Under the pieces are notes generated by a model. It saw nothing but the letters and a program-made list of their open reading frames with translations, was not told the DNA's origin and did no database searches. A DNA stretch of 27,086 nucleotides. Origin: a virus. The stretch is from IMG/VR virus record IMGVR_UViG_3300045912_000638, positions 1 to 27,086 of that record; one strand, 5' to 3'. Position numbers and translations under genes: made by a program. Below are positions 19,382 through 27,086 of this stretch, one piece after another (position 1 is the first letter of the stretch; every line of letters starts with the position of its first letter).

Positions 19382-19795
19382 ATGGCAGATATTGCATTAG
19401 TCGCTGATCGCGTGAACGTGATTTTTCCGCAAAACAGCGAGATCATTGACGTGAAGTTAGCAGAAGCCGTCACGCGGGGTCAGGTCGTCTATCAGTTGAC
19501 CGCCGGCACCTTTGGCGTGGCGGGTGCGGCGGCGGCAGGCAAGCAGCAGGCGCGTGGCATCGCCCTGCGCGGCGGCGCCGCGGGCGAGACGATCAGCATC
19601 GCAAAGCTGGGATTCGTCTCAGGGTACACGGTTGGCAGTCTGAACGCGGACGTGCCGATCTATCTGAGTAACACGCTCGGCGCATTGGCCGATGGCGCAG
19701 GCACGATGACCGTCATTTGCGGACGGGTGGTTGCTCTGCCGGACGGCGTGAAGGTCGTTTACTTCAACTTTGACTGGCTGCGGGCCTGGGCATAA
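19382..19795 (+). CDS. Head decoration protein, copy 1
   Basis: The 137-residue beta-rich protein between scaffold and capsid resembles small capsid-stabilising proteins of the DUF2190 or SPP1 gp12 position. It has AEAVTRGQVVYQLTAGTFGVA, QQARGIALRGGAAGETISIAK and PIYLSNTLGALADGAG, a pattern of strands and Gly turns. It probably binds the outside of the expanded head at three-fold or hexamer positions. It shares the GQVVY...A.GIAL.G.A.G pattern with the protein at 21523-21951, so the phage has two paralogues. An AGGAG site lies in the short gap upstream. Confidence 0.75.
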   Translation: MADIALVADRVNVIFPQNSEIIDVKLAEAVTRGQVVYQLTAGTFGVAGAAAAGKQQARGIALRGGAAGETISIAKLGFVSGYTVGSLNADVPIYLSNTLGALADGAGTMTVICGRVVALPDGVKVVYFNFDWLRAWA

Positions 19796-19806
19796 GGAGA
19801 TAAATC

Positions 19807-20889
19807 ATGGGACACATTGCGAGTATCCTTGGCATTACCGCTGCCGAGCGACAGTCAATCAACAGTATCGGTGAACGCATTGTTTACGATGCAGCAATGC
19901 AGTACGTTTTGGCGCGGCAAGAAGAAATCGCACTGACGACCAGTGCGCTGATCGGCGCGGAGACCGAGCTTTGGCAAGAGCAGTACGCCTTGCCCGGCGG
20001 CGGTATGCTGCCGCCCGTCAGTGGTGACACCGCTGCGCCGACCCGCCGCACTCTGGGCAGCTGGTCAGTCGCTTACCCGCTGGCCACCTACGGCGCGTCG
20101 CTCGGCTACACCCGAGAAGTGCTTGGCTACACGACGCCCGACGGCTTTGAGTTGCAAGTCAACGGCATCATTGAAGCCGGGCTGAACCGTCTGCGCCACG
20201 AGATCTTGCGTCGTCTGTTTAAGAACACCGCCGACAGCATCACTGAAGCCTACCCCGCGGGCGCGACGCTGACAGTGCAGCCTCTGGCCAACGGTGACAG
20301 CGTTGTTTACCCGCCCGTTGAGGGATCGAACACCGAGGCGACGGACAATCACTACTTGGCGAGCGGGTACGCAGCCAGCGGGATCAGCAACACCAACAAT
20401 CCGCTGCGCACCCTCGCCGACGAACTCTACGAACACTTCCCGGCGACGACGGGTGGGATCAACGGTGTGGTGTTCATCAACAACGCGCAAACCGCGCTGA
20501 TCTCAGCCCTGACCGAGTTCGACGCGGTGGTTGACAACTTCATCCGTGCCGGCAGCAACACTGACGTTCCGATCAACTTGCCGAACGTCCCGGGTAAGAT
20601 CATCGGCCGCGCAAATGTCAGCGGCGTGTGGGTGGTGGAATGGCGTTGGATTCCCGCGGACTACATGCTCGCGCTGAACCTGGAAGCCGACGGGCCGCTG
20701 AAGATGCGCGTGGACATGGCATCCTCGGGGCTGCCGCGCGGTCTGCACATGTCGTTCACCGACCCGAACCGTCCGATCCAAACGATGGAATGGAAACATC
20801 GTTTTGGGATCGGCGCGAGCAACCGCTTGAATGGTGTTGTGATGCAGCTTACAACAGGGTCGTACACGATCCCTAGCGCTTACGCATAG
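19807..20889 (+). CDS. Major capsid protein (HK97 fold)
   Basis: The 360-residue protein is in the normal place after scaffold and decoration. It begins with helical LGITAAERQSINSIGERIVYDAAMQ, then a loop with QYALPGGGMLPPVSGDTAAPTRRTLGSWSVAYPL, typical of the E-loop and spine start of SPP1-like capsid proteins, and a C-terminal domain with WVVEWRWIPADYMLAL and FTDPNRPIQTMEWKHRFG. It builds the icosahedral shell. An AGGAGA site precedes the start (19796-19801). There is no N-terminal delta domain of HK97 type, which fits the separate scaffold. Confidence 0.9.
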   Translation: MGHIASILGITAAERQSINSIGERIVYDAAMQYVLARQEEIALTTSALIGAETELWQEQYALPGGGMLPPVSGDTAAPTRRTLGSWSVAYPLATYGASLGYTREVLGYTTPDGFELQVNGIIEAGLNRLRHEILRRLFKNTADSITEAYPAGATLTVQPLANGDSVVYPPVEGSNTEATDNHYLASGYAASGISNTNNPLRTLADELYEHFPATTGGINGVVFINNAQTALISALTEFDAVVDNFIRAGSNTDVPINLPNVPGKIIGRANVSGVWVVEWRWIPADYMLALNLEADGPLKMRVDMASSGLPRGLHMSFTDPNRPIQTMEWKHRFGIGASNRLNGVVMQLTTGSYTIPSAYA

Positions 20890-20907
20890 TGAAAGTGGAG
20901 GCGGAAT

Positions 20908-21177
20908 ATGGCGACGGCTGAGAGCATTGCAATTCGCAGAGAACTCGCTTTGGAGCGCATTCAGCGCACTATCGAAATGCTGAGCGAGCGCGAGGGCTTG
21001 CGGTCGCCGTCGCTCGCGCAGGGCGCGGAGGGCATCCGTGACGCGAATCTAATCTTTGCGAAGATGCTTGAAAACATCGCGCAGTGGCTAGAAGACTACG
21101 CGGGGTCGGCTGCCTTGAGCGACACGCAGGAGGTGGTGGACGTCAGTCCGCCACCTCGTCCGCGTGGAAAGCGTTAA
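20908..21177 (+). CDS. Small unknown head-region protein
   Basis: The family is not recognised. The 89-residue protein is helical (IAIRRELALERIQRTIEMLSERE, ANLIFAKMLENIAQWLEDYAG) with a basic Pro-rich tail (PPPRPRGKR). AGGCGG or GTGGAGG upstream serves as ribosome-binding site. It sits between the capsid protein and the connector, where several phages encode small head or tail-joining proteins. It is 2 bases from the next start, so expression is linked. It might be a head-fibre base or connector accessory. Confidence 0.55.
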   Translation: MATAESIAIRRELALERIQRTIEMLSEREGLRSPSLAQGAEGIRDANLIFAKMLENIAQWLEDYAGSAALSDTQEVVDVSPPPRPRGKR

Positions 21178-21179
21178 GC

Positions 21180-21506
21180 ATGACCGCGACCTTCGACCCC
21201 GCGCTCGGCAACAGCATCAGCAAGGTGCGTTTTCATGTTGGCGATACTGACGTGAACAACGCTATGCTGCAAGACGAGACGATCACAGCACTGCTCGTCT
21301 CGCAGGGGACAATCGAGAAAGCTGTGATTGCAATCTTGCTGCACCTGATTAGTGAGATGAGTCGTCCCAATTTCCGCGCTGACTGGCTGCAAGTTGACCA
21401 TGACAGCGCGCTAAAGGGACTGCGTGATTTGTTAGCTGAGAAACGTGCAGAATTCGGTATTCCTGCGCTGACCGCATTTTTGAAGACGGTCGAGCGCGTA
21501 GACTAG
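21180..21506 (+). CDS. Head-tail connector protein (gp6/gp15-like)
   Basis: I take ATG 21180, which begins 2 bases after the previous stop; the longer frame upstream overlaps that gene. The 108-residue product is helical: SISKVRFHVGDTDVNNAMLQDETITALL, then IEKAVIAILLHLISEMS and ALKGLRDLLAEKRAEFG, which is the pattern of HK97 gp6 / SPP1 gp15 adaptor proteins. There, VRxxxGDTD and LxDEEIxxLL are family hallmarks. It forms the ring beneath the portal. Confidence 0.85.
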   Translation: MTATFDPALGNSISKVRFHVGDTDVNNAMLQDETITALLVSQGTIEKAVIAILLHLISEMSRPNFRADWLQVDHDSALKGLRDLLAEKRAEFGIPALTAFLKTVERVD

Positions 21507-21522
21507 AACAGGAGAAGAAAAA

Positions 21523-21951
21523 ATGGCTGATCTAACCATCACCGCCGCCAGCGTCAAGGCGAGCGACAAGGCGACCAAGATGATCAAGGAAGCGGGCGCA
21601 ACCATCACGGCGGGTCAGGTCGTCTACTTGGACGCTGACGACAAGTTTAAACTCGCGCAAGCGACCACCAACATCACCAGCGCGGTGCTTGGCATTGCGC
21701 TCTCGGGCGCGGCATCGGGACAGCCCGTGACGGTCGTGACGCGCGATCCTGAATTCACGCCCGGCGCGACGCTGAGCCTGAGCGCAGCCGGCGCGACGGG
21801 CTTGTACGTCCTGAGCGCGGCGAACGCGGGCGGTGTTGCGCCGCAAAGCGACCTAGTTGCAACGAACTGGCTGGTGCTTTTGGGCGCGGCTATCTCTACA
21901 ACCAAGCTGAACTTGCAGATCAACAACGCGCACGCGCAGATCGTAGCGTAA
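21523..21951 (+). CDS. Head decoration protein, copy 2 (capsid cement-like)
   Basis: The 142-residue protein is beta-rich and Ala/Gly/Thr-rich, with AGATITAGQVVYLDADDKFKLAQA, VLGIALSGAASGQPVTVVT and ATGLYVLSAANAGGVAP, the pattern of capsid cement or decoration proteins. It is similar in layout to the product of 19382-19795. Presence of a second decoration-like gene among the connector genes is uncommon. It may coat a different surface position or be a head fibre. AGGAG precedes the start. The stop overlaps the next ATG by one base. Confidence 0.7.
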   Translation: MADLTITAASVKASDKATKMIKEAGATITAGQVVYLDADDKFKLAQATTNITSAVLGIALSGAASGQPVTVVTRDPEFTPGATLSLSAAGATGLYVLSAANAGGVAPQSDLVATNWLVLLGAAISTTKLNLQINNAHAQIVA

Positions 21952-22313
21952 TGAACAAGATCGCGGCGAGCAGCATTCGCAAAGATGCCGAACGTTTTCT
22001 GACTGAGACCTGCACCATCAGCGCTGAGGTCATCACTACCGACGCCTACGGCGCGCAGGTTTCGGCTTGGCAGACGTTCGCTCAGGATGTGCCTTGCCGC
22101 GTCGTCACTTCGGGCATCTCGATGCAGGGCGTCAACGATGTTGGACAGCGCGAAACGATGCAGGAAACATACCGAATCGCAGTACCGGCGAGCATCGCGC
22201 TGTCTCCCAACCAACGAATCACGGTCGGTGGACGCACTTACCACGTCGTCATGCTCGCAGTCGATCTGACCGAAGCAGTCTTCAGGACATGCTACGCGAC
22301 GAGGCTGCTATGA
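21951..22313 (+). CDS. Head closure / head-tail adaptor protein (SPP1 gp16-like)
   Basis: The 120-residue protein has the beta-barrel layout of head-closure proteins: CTISAEVITTDAYGAQVSAWQTFAQDVPCRV, ETMQETYRIAVPASIALSPNQRITVGGRTYHVVM. The phrase RITVGGRTYHVV is a typical hallmark of this group. It would form the ring that plugs the filled head and joins the tail. It overlaps the previous stop by one base and the next start by ATGA. Confidence 0.85.
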   Translation: MNKIAASSIRKDAERFLTETCTISAEVITTDAYGAQVSAWQTFAQDVPCRVVTSGISMQGVNDVGQRETMQETYRIAVPASIALSPNQRITVGGRTYHVVMLAVDLTEAVFRTCYATRLL

Positions 22314-22717
22314 AAGTCGAAATCAATCTGGACAAGCGCAAGCTGGATCGGCTGGGACTGAGCGCTGCCGGCGTGTTGGAGACGATTATCGGCACTGCCG
22401 CCCACGATATCGCTAACGACATCGTCCTTTCCTTCGGCACGTCGCCGAACGGTCGGCGCTACGGACGACATATCGCGTCGCGGCCCGGCTATCCACCGAA
22501 TATTGATACGGGTGCGCTGCGGGCGTCAATCAAAGCCGTCCGCAAAGGTCGCTATGTCTGGTGGGTGCAGGATGGTGTGCCGTATGGGATCGAGCTAGAG
22601 CTGGGACGTGAGCGCACTGCGCCGCGTCCGTTTATGCGACCGATGATCGAGTTGTGGCGTCGCCAGCGCATGAGCGAGTTAGCTGAGCGCGTCAAGCGTG
22701 GGTTGGGAGTAAGCTGA
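22310..22717 (+). CDS. Tail completion protein (HK97 gp10-like)
   Basis: ATG 22310 overlaps the previous stop (ATGA). The 135-residue protein shows the gp10 pattern: a first helix LVL..IIGTAAHDIANDIVLSFG in middle, then SRPGYPPNIDTGALRASIKA, WVQDGVPYGIELELG and TAPRPFMRPMIEL. The motif PPNxDTGxLRxSI and YGxxLExG are clear family signatures. It helps join tail to head. Confidence 0.9.
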   Translation: MKVEINLDKRKLDRLGLSAAGVLETIIGTAAHDIANDIVLSFGTSPNGRRYGRHIASRPGYPPNIDTGALRASIKAVRKGRYVWWVQDGVPYGIELELGRERTAPRPFMRPMIELWRRQRMSELAERVKRGLGVS

Positions 22718-23154
22718 TGCAGACCGAGACCTCGTTGGGTGCAGTCTTCAAGACCTTACGCACGCTGCTGCTCGCCGGCACGCCGCCTTGGGCAGCGCGT
22801 GTGTTCATGAACATCGCGCCCGTCGGCACGGCGTACCCGTATGTGATCTACGCGCATGCGGGGGGTGGCGAACTGTCCTTGGCGCGCACGCCGAGCGACG
22901 AGCATGTGATTATGGTGCGCGCCGTGTCGGACGTCTACAGCACTGCCGAAATCGCAGCGCTGCAAATCAAAGAACGTCTAAATGATCGCGGCGCGGCGGA
23001 CTACCGCGCCGAAGCCCTGCCGAACTACGGCTGGAAAATTAGCACGATCACTGGTGAAGAAGAGTACGCGGTGACGGAGACGACTCAGGAAGGTCGCTTG
23101 ATCCACCACCGTGGACAGTATTTCAGAGTCTTTTGCGGAGGTATCACAACATGA
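22717..23154 (+). CDS. Tail terminator protein
   Basis: The 145-residue protein follows the gp10-like gene with a one-base overlap, as tail terminators (DUF3168 / gpU-like) do. It has the strand order APVGTAYPYVIYAHAGGGEL, HVIMVRAVSDVYSTAEIAALQIKERLND and GKISTITGEEEYAVTET, QYFRVFCGG. The hexamer caps the finished tail tube and provides the head-binding face. Confidence 0.8.
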   Translation: MQTETSLGAVFKTLRTLLLAGTPPWAARVFMNIAPVGTAYPYVIYAHAGGGELSLARTPSDEHVIMVRAVSDVYSTAEIAALQIKERLNDRGAADYRAEALPNYGWKISTITGEEEYAVTETTQEGRLIHHRGQYFRVFCGGITT

Positions 23155-23591
23155 CGCTACCAAGCACGCCGGTCGTGGTGGACAACCACAACCGATTTCA
23201 TCTGATTATCGATGGTTACGATTTGTCACCTTGGGTGATCAACGCTGATCTGAACGTTGGTGGGAGCATGGAAGACGCGCCCGCCGGCAACATCAGCAGC
23301 GAAGTCAAAAGTGCGGGACTGAAATCGCGCACGCTGACCGTGAGTTTGCGCGGCGATCCGCGTCTCGACACGGTGCTGCCAACCCTGCTCGGCTTCGGCA
23401 AAATCCTGCTGATCGAGTATGGCCCGGACGGGAATGCGCCCGGCAAGCCGCTGCACTATCAACGCTTCATGAGTCCCGGTTACGGCAAGACGCGCAGCAC
23501 TGAGAAATCACCAATCGCAATTGACGTCGAATTTGCAGGGACGGGAGAGCCGATCTATGACAGCACGGGCGAGCCGCCAGCAACTTTCTGA
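23151..23591 (+). CDS. Major tail (tube) protein
   Basis: ATG 23151 overlaps the previous stop (ATGA). The 146-residue protein is a beta-sandwich candidate: FHLIIDGYDLSPWVINADLNVGG, SRTLTVSLRGDPRLDTVLPTLLG, KILLIEYGPDG, and SPIAIDVEFAGTGEPIYDST. This reads as a compact tail-tube protein that stacks as hexamers round the tape measure. It lacks the Ig-like C-terminal domain found in larger tube proteins. Its last 35 bases overlap the next gene. Confidence 0.8.
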   Translation: MTLPSTPVVVDNHNRFHLIIDGYDLSPWVINADLNVGGSMEDAPAGNISSEVKSAGLKSRTLTVSLRGDPRLDTVLPTLLGFGKILLIEYGPDGNAPGKPLHYQRFMSPGYGKTRSTEKSPIAIDVEFAGTGEPIYDSTGEPPATF

Positions 23592-23904
23592 GCCAGTCAT
23601 CGCGCACGACAAGCCGATCATCGCGTATGACGACATGACGTTCTACGACTTGGAGATGCTCCAGCTGATCGGTCTCAAGAGTCAGAGCGAAAATAAGACT
23701 GAGGCTGATCTTCAGTCGCTCTACGCGCAAATGCGTGAGCTGATGGCGCGTTTGGTGCGCTACCTTCCGGCGAGCTACTTTTCGAGCCAAGCGCCGACGC
23801 CCTTGGATTTTAGCGCTCCGGACACTTACAAGTGGCTGAAATCCGCGCGCACGGCTGAGGTCATCACTCTGCTCGGCAATCCGGAGAGTGCCGCGGGGGA
23901 ATGA
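23557..23904 (+). CDS. Tail assembly chaperone (gpG-like)
   Basis: The start at 23557 lies inside the end of the tube gene (35-base overlap). The 115-residue protein is helical, with a first beta part DKPIIAYDDMTFYDLEMLQLIG and later LQSLYAQMRELMARLVRYLPASYF, fitting the tail chaperone placed between tube and tape measure genes in siphoviruses. It binds the tape measure protein during tail assembly. The next small gene begins by ATGA overlap in the -1 frame, the same relation as lambda G and T. Confidence 0.75.
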   Translation: MTARASRQQLSEPVIAHDKPIIAYDDMTFYDLEMLQLIGLKSQSENKTEADLQSLYAQMRELMARLVRYLPASYFSSQAPTPLDFSAPDTYKWLKSARTAEVITLLGNPESAAGE

Positions 23905-24125
23905 AAACGCGGATCGTCTTAGCGCAGATAGCCGATCCGCGTCTGACAGAATATCGCCTGACCCCAAACGAGGTTAGGCGCGTCAATCGTATCAACATCG
24001 CGCGCGAGTTGGGCTGCCTGCCCAGCCAGGTCGATCAGATGTCAGTGCAAGACTACATTGACATCTTGGCCGTCATTGGCGCAGAGCGGTACATGCAAGA
24101 GCGCGCAGCGCAGCGAGGCAAATGA
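23901..24125 (+). CDS. Second tail assembly chaperone (gpT-like position)
   Basis: The 74-residue protein (YRLTPNEVRRVNRINIARELG, MSVQDYIDILAVIGAERYMQE) lies between the first chaperone and tape measure genes. It overlaps both by ATGA. In lambda-like phages this frame is expressed as an extension by -1 frameshift. Here the relation is also -1, but it has its own ATG and I do not see a canonical slippery heptamer near the first stop. Either mode is possible. Confidence 0.7.
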   Translation: MKTRIVLAQIADPRLTEYRLTPNEVRRVNRINIARELGCLPSQVDQMSVQDYIDILAVIGAERYMQERAAQRGK

Positions 24126-26839
24126 TGTCTACCGGTGTCGCAAGTCTGCACGTGGAGATCGGGCTGAGGGATAATCTCTCAGACCCGCTGCGTCGTGCCT
24201 CGAGCGGACTGAGCGGCTTTAGCGCGCAGCTGGGCAGCGTAGGTGGCGTCGGCGTGCAGGTGTTCGGCGCTTTGCAGAGCGCGCTTGCCGGCGCCGCGGG
24301 CGCGTTTAGGAGCGGCATAAGCGCAGCCGCGAATTTCCAGACGACGATGGTCGAAATCAAAGCGCGCACCGGCGCCACGGCTGACGAGATGAAGCGCATC
24401 AGCAGCGTGGCCATGGAAATGGGCGCGGCGACTGTCTTCTCCAGTCAGCAGGCGGGCGACGCTATGCTGCAACTCATGACTTCTGGCCAGAGCGCCAAAG
24501 AAGCGATGGAGACGCTGCCCGCCGTCTTGAACCTGGCGGCGGCAGGCGGCATAGATCTCGGCAAAGCAGCCGACGGCGTGACGGACGTCATGGCTGCTTT
24601 CGGCATCACGGGCAAAGAGGCGGCTGAACTGGTCGCAGACTCTCTAGCACGCGCATCTGGCACGAGTTCAGCGACAGTTGACGCCCTGCTCGCCGGCTTT
24701 GCGAACGTCGGCCCAATCGCCAGAAGCGCCGGGATGGGTGTCGAGGAGACAGCAGCCGTCCTCGCGCTGTTCAGCGAGAATGGCATAAAAGGCGCTGAGG
24801 CGGGTACGCAGCTCAAGTCAATGTTGGCGAACCTGAACACTCGCACCGGACGCCGCGAGCTGGAGAGGCTCGGCGTCAGCATGTACGACTTGCGCGGTAG
24901 AGCGCGACCACTGAATGACGTCATTAATGACATTAGCAAAGCGATGTCAACTATGACGGATCAGGAGCGCACCGACGCGCTGACGGCATTGGGCGGATCG
25001 TATGGTAAGCTCGGCTTGGCAGCCCTGACCTCGGGCGACAGCATCCAAGGGATGCAGGAGAAAATGCGGGCGGCAGCAAGCGCGGCTGAGGTAGCACGTG
25101 CGCGCATGGATACTTTCCAAGGTGCGACTGACTCGCTGAAGGGCAGCATCGAGACGCTCGCCATCAAAGCCCTGACGCCGCTCATGGAAAACGTGCTGAC
25201 GCCATTGATCAAAAATATCACCGACGTCGTGAATGGAATCGGCAAGTTTGTTGACGACGTCCAAACGATTGGTTTCCGCGCTGCTCTGGAGAAGTGGTTC
25301 AAGGACGCTTGGGATTGGCTGTCCACGAATGGAGCAAGCATTATCAAGACTGCGATTGAGAATGCTTTTAAAGCGCTTGGCGACGTCGTGACTCTGATCA
25401 CCACATCCGCGCCGTCCCTGCTGAACGCGATCAACACTTGGTTTGGCAGTGCGTTCACCTTCATCGAGCAGCATGGTGGACAGCTGATCAAATACGCAAT
25501 CGAACAAGCCTTCGCGTTTCTTAAAAACAGCGTACAAGCCATTGCCGCCATTGCGCCCGACATTATCGAAGGCGTCAAGACGTGGTTCTCGAACGCATGG
25601 AACGCATTCAAAGAAGTCGCGCCCGGCATCGTGGAGACTGCCTTCAAAGAAGCCTTCAAGCTGATTAAAGAATTCGGTGGCTGGCTGCTGAAGAACGCGC
25701 CCGACATTGTCAAAGGTGTTATTGATTGGTTTAAGGGAGCGTTCGACTGGATAATTAAGGAAGGTGCGACCTTCGTCTTTGACGTGATCAGGGCGGTCTT
25801 TGACGGAATCGGCGAGGGGCTGGGGCTGGGCAAACTCGGCACGGAGATCATGAACGCGTTCACGGGTCTATTCGGGGAAGGCACGCCGCTGCGCGGACTC
25901 TTCGATGGTTTTCTAGGTTTTGTGAAGGGCATCTTTGACGCGATTAGCGCGATTATCCGTGCGCCAATCGAGGCTGTGCAGAACCTCTTGGGCATAAAGC
26001 GCGATGATTCGGCAGAAGGCGCGTCGAATCGCGGGCCAAGTTACGAGCAGCTTGCGCGCGGCTACCAGACTACGATCTCATCCGGTCAAGTGCCAATTGG
26101 ACAAGCACCTGTCATGACGCGATACTCCGAGACAGATGCCGGCTCGCGCGCCATTTTGAAAACAGCACTGCCAATTGATGTGCGTGCCTTAGAGGAGTCG
26201 GCGCAAAAGGTGGACGCGCTTAAGACGAAGATGTCGGAATTGGTCAACACCGCCGCGCCGAACATGACGACGTTCTTGCAGACAACTGTGCCTGGTCTGT
26301 TCACCATCGCTTTTGGCGAAAACAGCGCCGCCACAGTTACCGCCCAGTCACTTTTGGGCGAGAGCGGCTTGCTGTCCAGCCTGCTGGCCAGCGCCGGCAA
26401 GGACATGGAGCTTTTCGGCAGTAAGGCAGCCGGGATTGGCGACGCAATTGGCGCGGGCATGCAGCCCGTGGCGGGCAAGATGGTCTCGCCGGTAGCGGAG
26501 GGCGCAAAGCGAATTGCCAACTTGCTCAAAGCCTTAGGCGCAAAATCCCCATTTTTCTCAGAGCTAGCGATGTTGGGCGCGATCATGGAAGCTGAAGCGA
26601 ACAAGCTGATCGAAGGTCGCGCCGCGGGTGGGCCTGTCAGCGCAAACACGCCCTACCTCGTCGGTGAGCGCGGCCCTGAGTTGTTCATGCCCAGCCGCGG
26701 CGGGACGATTGTGCCAAACCACGCGCTTGCCGGCGGCACGTCGATCCACATTGCCAGCATCACGCTGAATGGTGTGAATGACCCGAAAGCGCTCTATGAT
26801 GCCATCGAGCGCGAGGCGCGCAAACGGAACAGACTATGA
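24122..26839 (+). CDS. Tape measure protein
   Basis: The 905-residue protein is the longest in the window. Its N-terminal third has the TP901-type tape-measure domain: NFQTTMVEIKARTGATADEM, FSSQQAGDAMLQLMTSGQSAKEAM, and GANVGPIARSAGMGVEETAAVLALFSENG (about residues 70-260). The centre is a series of hydrophobic helices and repeated Trp-containing units (KTWFSNAWNAFKEVAPGIVE, VIDWFKGAFDWIIKEGA; about 390-580). The C-terminus has the common GGPVSANTPYLVGERGPELF motif (about 842-861). It sets tail length; at about 0.15 nm per residue this suggests a tail near 135 nm. It overlaps genes on both sides by ATGA. An alternative start is the next codon. Confidence 0.95.
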   Translation: MMSTGVASLHVEIGLRDNLSDPLRRASSGLSGFSAQLGSVGGVGVQVFGALQSALAGAAGAFRSGISAAANFQTTMVEIKARTGATADEMKRISSVAMEMGAATVFSSQQAGDAMLQLMTSGQSAKEAMETLPAVLNLAAAGGIDLGKAADGVTDVMAAFGITGKEAAELVADSLARASGTSSATVDALLAGFANVGPIARSAGMGVEETAAVLALFSENGIKGAEAGTQLKSMLANLNTRTGRRELERLGVSMYDLRGRARPLNDVINDISKAMSTMTDQERTDALTALGGSYGKLGLAALTSGDSIQGMQEKMRAAASAAEVARARMDTFQGATDSLKGSIETLAIKALTPLMENVLTPLIKNITDVVNGIGKFVDDVQTIGFRAALEKWFKDAWDWLSTNGASIIKTAIENAFKALGDVVTLITTSAPSLLNAINTWFGSAFTFIEQHGGQLIKYAIEQAFAFLKNSVQAIAAIAPDIIEGVKTWFSNAWNAFKEVAPGIVETAFKEAFKLIKEFGGWLLKNAPDIVKGVIDWFKGAFDWIIKEGATFVFDVIRAVFDGIGEGLGLGKLGTEIMNAFTGLFGEGTPLRGLFDGFLGFVKGIFDAISAIIRAPIEAVQNLLGIKRDDSAEGASNRGPSYEQLARGYQTTISSGQVPIGQAPVMTRYSETDAGSRAILKTALPIDVRALEESAQKVDALKTKMSELVNTAAPNMTTFLQTTVPGLFTIAFGENSAATVTAQSLLGESGLLSSLLASAGKDMELFGSKAAGIGDAIGAGMQPVAGKMVSPVAEGAKRIANLLKALGAKSPFFSELAMLGAIMEAEANKLIEGRAAGGPVSANTPYLVGERGPELFMPSRGGTIVPNHALAGGTSIHIASITLNGVNDPKALYDAIEREARKRNRL

Positions 26840-27086
26840 TTCCCTATCCTTTCTCTGCCTTTAACGTCGAGTTCGACTACGGCGCGGGTCAAATTGACCT
26901 GACGCCTTACGTGAAGTCGTTCTCGGCGCGGGTCGGCATAGAAGACCCTTACGGCTTGGTTGCGAACGTCGGCACGCTGTCACTCACGCTCAAGAACGAG
27001 GATCGGCGGTTCTCGCCCGCCTATGCGGGCAGTCCTTACTTTGGTCAGCTGCTGCCCAACAGCCGCGTGACTGTCAGCATTGACGG
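26836..27086 (+). CDS. Distal tail or baseplate protein, incomplete
   Basis: An open frame starts at 26836 (ATGA overlap with the tape measure stop) and runs off the window end without a stop. The visible 83 residues begin MIPYPFSAFNVEFDYGAGQI and include DLTPYVKSFSARVGIEDPYG and GTLSLTLKNEDRRFSPAYAG. The TLSLTLKNEDRRFSP phrase is typical of the first tail-tip proteins after the tape measure (Dit- or minor-tail-like), which carry a beta-sandwich hub. It would form the hub between tail tube and host-binding tip. The rest lies outside the window. Confidence 0.75.
   Translation, partial: MIPYPFSAFNVEFDYGAGQIDLTPYVKSFSARVGIEDPYGLVANVGTLSLTLKNEDRRFSPAYAGSPYFGQLLPNSRVTVSID

Noticed and set aside
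24961-25995. Long open frame antisense to the tape measure gene
   Set aside because: It is the shadow of the tape measure coding sequence, with low-complexity Ser/Pro/Leu composition, no ribosome-binding site and no recognisable domain.

Overview
The window is most of the genome of a tailed, long-tailed (siphovirus-type) double-stranded DNA phage of a GC-rich bacterium. It carries terminase, an SPP1-like portal, a MuF-like protein, scaffold, decoration, capsid, connector, tail tube, tail chaperone and a 905-residue tape measure in canonical order, plus a DnaB-type helicase, an initiator and a RecT-like annealing protein. No integrase, rRNA, convincing tRNA or bacterial housekeeping gene is visible. 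A ParM-type actin partition module suggests that the phage can persist as a low-copy plasmid (a phage-plasmid). The host cannot be read directly. The Csx15-like gene, a family I associate with type III CRISPR loci in Chloroflexi and other filamentous or thermophilic bacteria, makes a Chloroflexota host a reasonable but unproven guess.

Layout. 1-1783 (+): lysis cassette with a small secreted Cys protein, a holin-like protein and an SH3 plus glycoside-hydrolase lysin. 1787-2375: a convergent ASCH-domain gene on the minus strand, then two stacked terminators. 2376-5526: control and accessory region. A 91-residue protein (-) and a Csx15-like protein (+) diverge from back-to-back sigma70-type promoters, followed by a 133-residue protein (+), a tandem LexA-type winged-helix protein (-) and a 379-residue multidomain DNA-binding protein (-). 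Three promoters here share one inverted-repeat operator, CTATTGAC-N10-GTCAATAG or a variant. 5527-7272 (-): partition module. 7301-8924 (-): small unknown early proteins. 8921-14021 (-): replication and recombination operon (HTH protein, RecT-like protein, two unknowns, initiator, helicase). The initiator gene contains five 22-bp palindromic iterons that probably form the origin. 14050-14226: divergent control region. 14227-27086 (+): late structural operon, running off the right end inside a distal tail gene.

Working model. The minus-strand operon replicates the DNA from the iterons. The ParM module and the operator-controlled 2.4-5.5 kb region maintain and regulate the plasmid-like state, with the tandem LexA-like protein a natural candidate repressor. 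The Csx15-like protein is a candidate antagonist of host type III CRISPR signalling. The late operon builds the virion, and the lysis genes at the left edge probably follow the tail genes once the genome is closed into a circle.
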